Below, piece by piece: positions 57,501 through 64,000 of a DNA stretch of 64,000 nt. The stretch lies in NCBI GenBank assembly GCA_003118195.1, contig BEXV01000687.1, positions 98,398 to 162,397 of the forward strand. Reading direction: 5' to 3'. The position numbers and the translations under genes were made by a program. Source of the DNA: Hemicentrotus pulcherrimus. Lineage: Eukaryota; Echinodermata; Echinoidea; Camarodonta; Strongylocentrotidae. The notes under the pieces are model-generated. The model saw only the letters and a list, made by a program, of their open reading frames with translations. It made no database searches and was not told where the DNA came from. Position 1 is the stretch's first letter. Each line of letters begins with the position of its first letter.

Positions 57501-59434
57501 TGGATTCAGCACCCTCGAATTGACAAGAAAACACCAAATAACCTGTAAAATGGTCAAAGTATAAGCGGTTTCAAGATTCGGCGGCCATTTTGGCGGCCAT
57601 TTTGGCGACCATTTTGGATTTTCGCATTTTACAAGAAATGCTCAAGGTTTTGCGCCTGGCACTCATCGGATTTGGATTCAGCACCCTCGAACTGACAAGA
57701 AAACACCAAATAACCTGTAAAATGGTCAAAGTATAAGCGGTTTCAAGATTCGGCGGCCATTTTGGCGGCCATTTTGAATTTTCGCGTTTTACGAGAAATG
57801 CTCAAGGTTTGGCGCCTGGCACTCATCAGATTTGGATTCAGCACCCTCAAATCTACAAGAAAACATGAAATAATCTGTTAAACGGCCACAGAATAAGCAT
57901 TTTCATGATTTGGCGGCCATTTTGGCGGCCATTTTGAATTTTCGCGTTTTACGAAAAATGCTCAAGGTTTCGCGTCTGGCACTCATCGGATTTGGAATCA
58001 GCACCCTGGAATTGACAAGAAACCATCAAAAAGACATTGTATATATAAAAAACAAGGTTCAGGCCATTTCCTATGGGGCCTAGCCTGGACTATATGCCTA
58101 TGCACACACACACCATGCATGCTGATATACGCAAGGCGCTGTGTGGACGTGTGTGAATTCCAGAGCTTCTCACAGCTTTGAGTGGCTGTATGCAAATGAG
58201 TTCATACTGGGGGTCCGGAGCTGAAGTGGGAACAAAAGTTACGCGGCCGCACCCCCTATTTGTTCCTTAAAGATCGCTCTCGACATATTATAATGCTCGA
58301 AGTAATGATTTGCATTCATTGTTGTTTGTTATGTTTTCACTATAATTCCTTTGCTGACCAGTTTGATTCAAACGAGTTAATTACGGTAATCAGCTCTCGA
58401 TAAAGACCATGACGTTCAATCACACATACAAATACAAATTTGTTGACTTCTTCATTTGACTCAGAGTGGGAATAATGGATAAAGCTTTTCATATGATTCA
58501 AGTATGGTTTCCAGTAGAAAATCAATCAGATTGCTTAGACGATATGTATCGGTATCGGTCTCATAAAATTAACATCACAACCACATTCTACTTTCATCTA
58601 GCTTTTATAATGCAACTTAGACAAACCATACCAACAATTTTCCCTTTTTTGGTAAACCTCTCTTCATATTTTTAGTATAATATATATCTTTATATACATA
58701 AAGAAACACAACAAGAATTTGATGTGTTATTTTTGTATAAAATGAGATCAGAAATAGAAACTGAACGTTAGAAAAAATACAAATGTTAATAGATTTATTT
58801 CAGCTCTGAACAAGTCTTAAATAAACATGTATGAAAATAGTTTTGCTGATCTGACAATAATTAAATTAATAATTCAATTGCAAAGCAACGCGATATTTTA
58901 TCGTAATTAATAATGCAGGGTGATATTCTGATAGTGCGTAAACCTTGCTTCACTTAGTCCACACTTTTATGGACTGCCCGTTGCCAACTCATTTACCCGG
59001 TACAGATTATTTTAATCCTGCAATGAAAAGTGTCCAAAAATTAATTCTGCAATGATACGGGAAGAAAAAGATAATATGAGTATGAACTGAATTTCAACTT
59101 AGTCTTTGTTACATTATCTTTGTCATGAATATTGAAGGAGGAAGATGACACCTAGCATTCCATAGAAGTGTGAAATAACATTCTTGTTTAGTCTGGACTT
59201 AGTCCCGGCTTAACTTATTAGAATACCACCCATAGCGTGTTGCATTTTTTTGTTGTGCTCCTGGGTTCACTATTTGACGAAATAAATTGATACCGGTCAA
59301 AGTGATTTTGAAATTATTAAAGTTCTTGATGTCAACTGTTTAAGTAAATATAATATATGAATATATATTTAATAATATATACCTTCGTCTTTGGCAGGTA
59401 TAGTCTCCCTTTCAATCTCTTCTGTCACAGATTT
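42341..59434 (-). CDS. extended SDR, dihydroflavonol-reductase-like, probable pseudoenzyme (nine visible exons, 5' end not found)
   Basis: Nine minus-strand exons join in phase to 1221 coding bases (406 residues plus stop). The Rossmann start VVLVTDPSGFIGSH follows a charged N-terminal extension. GCTHVIHTSRF, KRVVLTGG, VVLGPILCEL and a C-terminal VIDMAYSCIEL follow as in DFR/cinnamoyl-CoA-reductase-like SDRs, which normally reduce small carbonyls with NADPH. Numbered from the first visible residue, the first Gly of GxxGxxG is Asp48, and the YxxxK site reads I189-C-K-D-V193, so both Tyr and Lys are missing. The usual Ser after KRVVLT is Gly. It probably cannot catalyse the standard reaction. 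The first visible exon has an acceptor, so more 5' exons exist. It is convergent with CNGK. Confidence 0.85.
42650..42890. repeat. repeat with an inverted relative at 58050-58255
   Basis: It shares (reverse complement) CATGGTGTGTGTGCATAGGC, CGCCTTGC, TATATCAGCAT and CTCCGGACCCC with 58050-58255. Class unknown. Confidence 0.75.
42891..43679. other. SDR intron, nothing recognised
   Basis: AT-rich intron sequence with one N at 43404. Confidence 0.5.
43680..43990 (-). repeat. inverted partner of 38440-38790
   Basis: The reverse complement carries the same blocks in the same order. It lies in the last intron of the minus-strand SDR gene. Confidence 0.75.
44106..44224 (-). CDS. SDR gene exon
   Basis: It reads YSFPSFKLIKPWTWINSWDN and ends YGNRSEVSWQK in phase 0. 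The G-Y-x-F-P start fits the family. Acceptor CTGTCTAG, donor GTAAGC. Confidence 0.85.
44430..44515 (+). repeat. AAT/GAT low-complexity tract
   Basis: Runs of GATGATAATAATAAT in an SDR intron, giving poly-Ile and poly-Asn shadow ORFs. Confidence 0.9.
44819..45080. mobile_element. MITE-like inverted-repeat element
   Basis: ATATATCGTCGGTGGG at the left and CCCCACCGACGATATAT at the right are inverted. Next inside, CCTCGTATCTC pairs with GAGATACAAGG. It lies in an SDR intron. Confidence 0.85.
45483..45563 (-). CDS. SDR gene exon
   Basis: It reads MNHVVASQQLSLKEMAGILE, then NEFKDM. It matches the L-x-E-M-A-x-I-L helix of the C-terminal half. Acceptor CTTCAG, donor GTAATG. Confidence 0.9.
46565..46750 (-). 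CDS. SDR gene exon: substrate-domain start
   Basis: It reads GIIKTPVVLGPILCELAEAN, with VCDVRNVAQAHVNALKVKDA later. The D-V-R-N-V-A-Q-A-H helix is typical of this SDR group. Acceptor GAGTTAG, donor GTGAGT. Confidence 0.92.
47219..47329 (-). CDS. SDR gene exon: degenerate YxxxK active-site region
   Basis: It reads EKLRNKEWTSINSALKDAIC, then KDVSEKAAREFIKSPP. Relatives have D-A-Y-C-K-S-K before the EKAA helix, so Tyr is replaced by Ile and the active-site Lys by Val. Donor GTAACT. Confidence 0.88.
47745..48150. mobile_element. MITE-like inverted-repeat element
   Basis: GGCATGGGGTAATCAAG with TTGGGGGAT at the left is mirrored by ATCCCCCAAATCTTGAT and CCCCATGCC at the right. No ORF. Confidence 0.75.
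48660..48925 (+). mobile_element. 3' tail of a non-LTR retrotransposon
   Basis: A non-coding stretch ending AATAAACTGAAACTGAACTG, the short-repeat tail usual for CR1/L2-like elements, inserted about 30 bases from an SDR donor site. No reverse transcriptase remains. Confidence 0.6.
48953..49107 (-). CDS. SDR gene exon: central beta strands
   Basis: It reads AVRGCTHVIHTSRFQDSRPA and later GGIKRVVLTGGSDLIS. Active relatives have Ser after the final strand (VVLTSS); here it is VVLTGG. The phase completes a Glu codon with the upstream exon. Confidence 0.92.
50153..50378 (-). CDS. SDR gene exon: Rossmann nucleotide-binding start
   Basis: It reads VLVTDPSGFIGSHVVHELTK, then SGYKVRGTL. SDRs of this group usually have TG at the third and fourth conserved positions; here it is TD. 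The segment after KVRGT is shorter and more divergent than usual. Donor GTAAGT. Confidence 0.92.
51390..51420. repeat. C-run and A-run
   Basis: Homopolymers of C then A in an SDR intron. Confidence 0.95.
51776..51850 (-). CDS. SDR gene exon: N-terminal extension up to the Rossmann fold
   Basis: It reads DQAGDTSFSTSSFMTEDETR then ESPP, with the next exon starting VVLVTD. The Met could be an alternative start if the upstream exon is wrong. Donor GTGAGC. Confidence 0.75.
52655..53093. mobile_element. foldback-type element, right end at an N gap
   Basis: The left part (ACACACAACATTTTCCGTGA to TCACTAACGATAAG) is the reverse complement of 52955-53080, with small changes. A third copy of the end lies at 52848-52900. 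Blocks such as ACCGTTTCGCGATAGTGATA recur in both orientations. No ORF. Confidence 0.8.
53094..53902. other. assembly gap (809 N)
   Basis: Left edge GGGGGT, right edge a run of 13 G. Flanked by a foldback element and a short duplication. Confidence 1.
53933..54125 (+). repeat. short tandem duplication
   Basis: GGATTAAGAGTCGAGTACGT and the following ~45 bases occur at 53933 and again at 54063. It could be an assembly error next to the gap. Confidence 0.8.
54127..54690 (-). repeat. left tandem array of ~160-bp units (inverted relative to 57355-58030)
   Basis: TTTTCTTGTCA recurs at about 54169, 54329, 54489 and 54639. Units share GGTGCTGAATCCAAATC, GAGTGCCAGGCGCAAAACCT and AAAATGGCCGCCAAAATGGC. 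The last unit is worn. Confidence 0.88.
54691..55204. other. inner part of the element, nothing recognised
   Basis: AT-rich, no ORF. It would follow the 3' end of the decayed gene. Confidence 0.5.
55205..57241 (-). pseudogene. decayed gene of a multicopy PIN/FEN1-like protein family, between inverted arrays
   Basis: Minus-strand fragments lie in a sensible order. Near 57200: NYARYGMFYL and IWSDMYIETT. Near 56540: IYARVIEIKA and ELVPYPPALFDKN. Near 56370: PDVIILNGCALLWSVPWPAS and VFDRYYESG. Near 56050: EEADVIMAYPMIKEAKN and VCDDTDILFILTHH. Near 55450: DPLKNGWRK and a Cys-rich tail. They are broken by frameshifts and stops. I recognise the family from memory as abundant, unassigned proteins of marine invertebrates. 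The EEAD...DDTD pair resembles the acidic XPG-I/PIN nuclease centre. No known transposase motif. Confidence 0.7.
57355..58030 (+). repeat. right tandem array of ~160-bp units
   Basis: Four units, spaced 172, 160 and 160 bases, with GGCGGCCATTTTGGCGGCCA, AGGTTTTGCGCCTGGCACTC and GGATTTGGATTCAGCACC. This is the reverse complement of the left array. Confidence 0.9.
58050..58255. repeat. repeat with an inverted relative at 42650-42890
   Basis: It lies directly after the right arm of the large element at 54127-58030. Confidence 0.75.
58256..59382. other. SDR intron, nothing recognised
   Basis: AT-rich sequence without repeats or coding pattern seen by eye. Confidence 0.5.
59383..59434 (-). CDS. 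SDR gene exon: charged N-terminal extension
   Basis: It reads KSVTEEIERETIPAKDE with a split Asp codon. Acceptor TTGTTACAG, donor GTATAT. The phase fits the next exon at 51850. It has no homology signal of its own, so it is less certain. Confidence 0.6.
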
Positions 59435-60566
59435 CTGTAACAAAAAAATACCACAACGAAGAAAGTAAATTAGTAAGAATCAGTGTAATACCATGCGATA
59501 TTTGGTAACATGATTATCGAGGCAACATGTTAATGTATAAAGAATATAATGCACTTATACAGAGCTTAATAACAAGGTTCCGCAGAAGTTGTAAGCAGTA
59601 ATGTTTGTAATATACACAACTCCTAAAGTGAAATCATATAAAAATCCAAGAAAGATAATTGATGAAAGTTAGAACATTTACATATTAAACTAAAGTTAGA
59701 AAATAAAGCCTACGGCAAGGCCATTCAACTGTTCAAAATGGTTAGGAGGCATCCGAAGTAGTAGTAGAGAAGCAAAATACATCCCAAAGCCAAGTAGTAG
59801 AAAAGCATTTAGTGACAACAAGAAGTGTACATTTTGTAAAGGCAGTGTCAACTACTGACACTTCGAAATAAGGAATACTGACACATGCTGCTAACAGTGT
59901 CCTGGTTTATAGATAGATATGTCCTATAATGCATGATTATGCAAGGTACAAGAACCGAAATCGCTTCATAATTATATACGCCTTCTGCGGAAGATGGCGC
60001 GTTTTAATATATATTGACAGTGGTAACGATATCGGTAAAGTACCATACTTTTCACATTAATTTATGAAGCATAGCATAATAATTCCAGACAAAGCTTTTG
60101 GAAGATTGTTTGAAATAAAATGACACACACACAAACAAAAGTACAATTGTTTTGAAAACGGCATGTCAAAATCTATTTGTGTCACATTTTTGTTTAACAA
60201 ATCAAAACGTTATTATCACGAGCCAACATGACATTTAAAAAAAAATCTTTAAAGGATGATTATGCACTATTTACATTTTTTTCTTCAATGTTGCCAAACC
60301 AATTTCTAGAGGTAACAGGGGTCTACACTGTCATATATTCCCCTAAAATAAATAATCCTCAACCGATGATAGAGTGTCCCATCTGAGAAGGAAAATAGTA
60401 ACCGTCCAGGGAGAAAAGAAATATACATTATGACGGTCCATTTCCTGTCTCATGTACCCACTAAGTTACATGTTTTTCCCTGTTTCTATACAATTACTGC
60501 ATGAATGTATCTTGGCTTTTCGAATTACTCTTAACAAACTTCAGCTATTTTGTTAACACGTTTTTT

Positions 60567-60940
60567 AAAGGTAAAGAACAGTATTGGAAACGCCCCAATT
60601 TCCAAAAATTAAATGGAAGCTCTCATTACCAATCATGTGAAAGAATATGTTTTGACTAATACATGATGATAAAAAATTTGCCGGGAAACCACCTACTGAT
60701 CCATATATTTGGTAAATTTGTTTCTCTCATGGTCTGTGAGAGATATAGGGTAGTCCCATATACATCTTCCTGTGTATAGTGCTTGTAACTTTACAAAGAA
60801 TGGGCCAAATTTCTTATCATTTTGAAGATTTCAGAACCTTGCAGATGCGAGATGTTAGATGATCAACCTTTTTTGATTGATTCCACAACATTTCTTTTAC
60901 AATGCAATCGCATGGCCATAACTGGTGTTTACCTTTAAAG
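60567..60940. mobile_element. MITE, copy 2 (pair with 39552-39882)
   Basis: Begins AAAGGTAAAG, ends TTTACCTTTAAAG. Longer than copy 1 by the block around 60818-60857. Confidence 0.85.
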
Positions 60941-60956
60941 TCGTCTTTAAATGAAA

Positions 60957-60982
60957 TATATATATATATATATATATATATA
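60957..60982. repeat. TA microsatellite
   Basis: (TA)n directly after the MITE copy 2. Confidence 0.9.
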
Positions 60983-61403
60983 CTTGGGGGAGGGTGGGTT
61001 TCTTAGATATAGAATCGTGTAAAATATCGGTAGTTATCAAAGTGTTTATGGCACCTTCCTGCACAATAGGTGGACTGCATTGAAAATCATCATTAAAAAA
61101 AGCTAAAAGCTAAAAGTGGAACTGTTATTGAGAATGGTATGTAACAGAACATCATTTTACCATGTGTGACGATTCATTTGAAATAGAAAGAAATTTCATA
61201 CATCCTGATATCTAATTATATGTTCGGGTGTAATTTGCGTAGTAAGTTTGATTAAAAAAAACAAATACTATTCCAAATTCCCATTTGTCTTTATTCAAAG
61301 AACTATGACGACTACTAGCTTTGAAATTTCTGAAAAATATGACCATAAGTACTGCAGTAGTATAATTCGAAAGAGAGCGCATAGATCGAGTAGTAGGCAT
61401 GGG

Positions 61404-62250
61404 TATGGTTTCGTTTCTTGAACATTGATAAGTGGTTTTCGGTTCATTTCTAGCAGAATTTGAATGGATAATATGAACAACAAATAATAGTGTCTATGTA
61501 CAGGTATTTCTAACTATTTACTTGATTCTCATCTATATCCAAAGTATTGTTATTTTAGGTAAAAGTCATGTATGATAGAGAAATGGCTGTTAAACGTGAT
61601 TATTTCAGTATTAGATAGATGTGTCAGTAATTATGCATACTTCAGCTATTTGGCATGGTATAATATTTAAGGAAAACAATCTTAACAACAGTTGATTGGA
61701 GCAACAAGCGGTTTTCATTGCTGTTCATCAGTGCATCCATTGCAAGGGCTGGTAATTTATTCTTTAAGGTTTAACTTCGTTTTAGAGTTGATTCCAATCA
61801 TAATTGAAATAGTATTCTCAAATAAAGGAAGTAGTAATTTGAAGACACTTTATTAGAGTGACTTGCTATATTTAAACGTGATCCTTAATATTAAAACAAT
61901 GTATTAAAGACAAGGCAGATGATTTAAAAATTTTACTCAAACCGAACGATTGTAATTTGGTTGCCCCAAAAAGAAGAAAGAAATCTTAGTGTAATTGTCT
62001 CAACATGAACTTAACTGGGAAGAAGTAAACGTTATTGATATTCGTTACGAAATAAAGATAATTCATATTTCACAAACCTTATTTACTAGCATTACAGTGA
62101 AATCTAGAATTGATCAATACTACATGAAAAACACGATGCAATGGTAATATTCTGTACACAATTCGGTTGATGTGTCTGCTCTACTGCTGTCAATCGTTGT
62201 TTTTCACGACCAACAAAATAAAAAGGAAAACAAAATATGATTTTCCATCA
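61404..62250. repeat. ~880-bp tandem duplication, copy 1
   Basis: It shares ordered blocks with 63119-64000: TGGTTTTC near the start, ACAGTGAAATCTAGAATTG, ACATGAAAAACACGATG and CACATAA.CGTGAAA at the end. Spacing is about 1716 bases. Confidence 0.8.
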
Positions 62251-62636
62251 CATAACCGTGAAAACGTAGTCCACTTTAGTCATTGTATAGCTCCCCCCCA
62301 CCCCCGCAATAGTTGTTACTCCAGCGTTGCCTAGTACACATCAGTCGAATGGGAATATCAATCTCTCTCCAACGCTATTTGAATAACAATATTTGTTAAT
62401 GTTAGGCACCCTAGGAGAGGTCTTCATTGTTGGCATATAATTTATGGCTTGCACCGAGTAGAACCCACTGGTTCAAGCTTTGTTTTTGAATTTGTTTTCA
62501 ATAACAATACACGACACGCTGGTACTATTTTTTTAAAATACGCCTCGCATGGCATCCAAACGGCAGACACATAATCGGCAGTACCGAGTTTAAACATTAA
62601 ACAACAAAAAATGAATCTAAACCCTGAGCCATGCTA

Positions 62637-62655
62637 TCTCTCTCTCTCTCTATCT
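62637..62655. repeat. TC microsatellite
   Basis: (TC)n between the two copies of the tandem duplication. Confidence 0.9.
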
Positions 62656-63118
62656 TCGCCTTTGCTTCTCTTTCTCCTCTCTTAATTACAGCCTTCATAC
62701 AAAAAAATATGGAATGTGCGCTGCTTCACCTCGATAAAATAAAATGAAATCACTAATATTGCTGAAATTATCATGTTAATTCTTCTTATCCCTATTAGTA
62801 TTAGTAGTTTCATAAATCATATCATGTAATATCACTACTATAGTTAATATATTATTATAAATAAGATGATGTTAAAACTGAGCAGCCTAATTCTTTTTGT
62901 TCAAACGATTTTTACTTTGAAATCAATAAACAACTCTGTATAGACATTTCCGTATACTAAATGGATTATGACAGAATGAGTATTTAATGAAAACTCTGCC
63001 CCTTCCCAATAACAACGTCTATATGTATGCAGGTTAGTGTACAGGCGCGGTCGCAAGGCAACAAGCTTGCGAATTTCGCAAGGAAGAGCAGCGATCGGTT
63101 AGAAGGTCTGTTTAGAGT

Positions 63119-64000
63119 TTCATGTTCTGAACACTGATGAGTGGTTTTCTATTCGTTCTACTTGAATGTAACTGATTGATATGAACAGGAAATAGAAGTG
63201 TCTTTATACATGGATTTCCAACTGTCTACTTGATATAAATCAAGGTCCGAAAAAAAAAATTGTTCAGGTTACAGCCATATGTTATAAAGCAGTTGCTTAA
63301 CGCCTCATTATAGCTGTATTTCCAGGATGTGCCACCAACTTTCCATGCTATGTCTCTGGTCATTGTATGATCTTTAGGGGAAAAACGACGGTTGCTGCTA
63401 AATTTGATCAAATATCGTTGGCCATTGCTCTCTTATAACCATCTATGGTATTAATTGGCAACTGACTCTTTCAGGATTTATTTCACTTTAAAGTGGATTT
63501 CAATTCTAATTGAAAAGGAATTCACAAATATATCTAGTAGTAGTTTAAAGGCAATAAGGCACCTTTGAGAGTGACATGCTATATTTAAACGTCGTTTCCA
63601 ATTAAAATAAAGTGATCCGTAAAATAACAAAAAGTTAGACAAGACATACGGAATGATCATTTTTCTATAACCAAACGATTTTAAATGATTTTTTTTTTTT
63701 AAAGATTGCCTAAGTATAAACGTAAGTTTGAAGAGAGACCGTTTATGTTAGCAATTCATCGTAATAACAAAATAAAAATTGTGTATTTTGTAAAGTCTAT
63801 TTACTTGCCTTACAGTGAAATCTAGAATTGGTTAAAAATCACATGAAAAACACGATGTACCGATAATAATGATAATATTTTGTATTCATATCGGCTGAGG
63901 CATCTTCTTTATTGATCAATAGCTGTCTTTCATGACTCTTTCCTTGCAAAATAAATCCAAAAAAGAACGAGTATTTTTATCACATAATCGTGAAAGCCAC
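63119..64000. repeat. ~880-bp tandem duplication, copy 2 (runs to window end)
   Basis: Diverged copy of 61404-62250. No coding sequence recognised in either. Confidence 0.8.

Noticed and set aside
1..64000. tRNA or rRNA genes, and prokaryotic operons.
   Set aside because: No cloverleaf or rRNA blocks were recognised by eye, and all supported genes are intron-split. A tRNA scan was not possible.

Overview
This is eukaryotic genomic DNA from a marine deuterostome, most likely a sea urchin. That reading rests on one gene. Small exons with GT/AG introns across the first 26 kb encode a pseudo-tetrameric, cyclic-nucleotide-gated K+ channel of the CNGK/tetraKCNG type, known from sea-urchin sperm flagella. 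Dense short inverted-repeat elements and non-LTR retrotransposon remnants also fit an echinoderm. The species cannot be told from the sequence, and the assembly has three long N gaps.

Positions 1102-25723 (+): the 3' two-thirds of the channel gene, about 30 exons. The C-linker and cyclic-nucleotide-binding domain (CNBD) of one repeat come first (taken as repeat 2). All of repeat 3 follows (S1-S6 at 7562-13051, GYGD filter at 12014-12117, CNBD partly lost in the gap at 15055-15236). Next are an Asn/Ser-rich linker (16336-16717) and all of repeat 4 (17042-25723, filter at 22043-22162), ending at TAA 25721-25723. Intron phases join without a break. Repeat 1 and the membrane part of repeat 2 lie upstream of the window. 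A long 3' UTR probably follows, to about 30.86 kb.

Positions 30.9-42.3 kb: no host gene seen. This stretch holds CT/GT microsatellites, an N gap, an old duplicated block (33345/35845) whose second copy is split by a LINE fragment, an inverted-repeat element with seven copies of an 18-bp motif (34321-35014), a MITE, and a broken reverse transcriptase interrupted by another inverted-repeat element.

Positions 42341-59434 (-): a second gene, convergent with the channel, with nine visible exons. It encodes an extended short-chain dehydrogenase/reductase (SDR) of the dihydroflavonol-reductase-like group. It appears to have lost the first glycine of the nucleotide-binding motif and both the Tyr and Lys of YxxxK, so it may be a pseudoenzyme. 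Its 5' end is not found. Its introns carry many elements. The most striking is at 54.1-58.0 kb: a decayed minus-strand gene of a multicopy protein family with a PIN/FEN1-like acidic motif, lying between inverted arrays of a ~160-bp tandem unit.

Positions 59.4-64 kb: a MITE copy, microsatellites and an ~880-bp tandem duplication; no supported exon.

The two genes share no visible pathway. In the known sperm pathway, a chemoattractant receptor guanylyl cyclase makes cGMP, CNGK opens, and K+ efflux hyperpolarises the flagellum.
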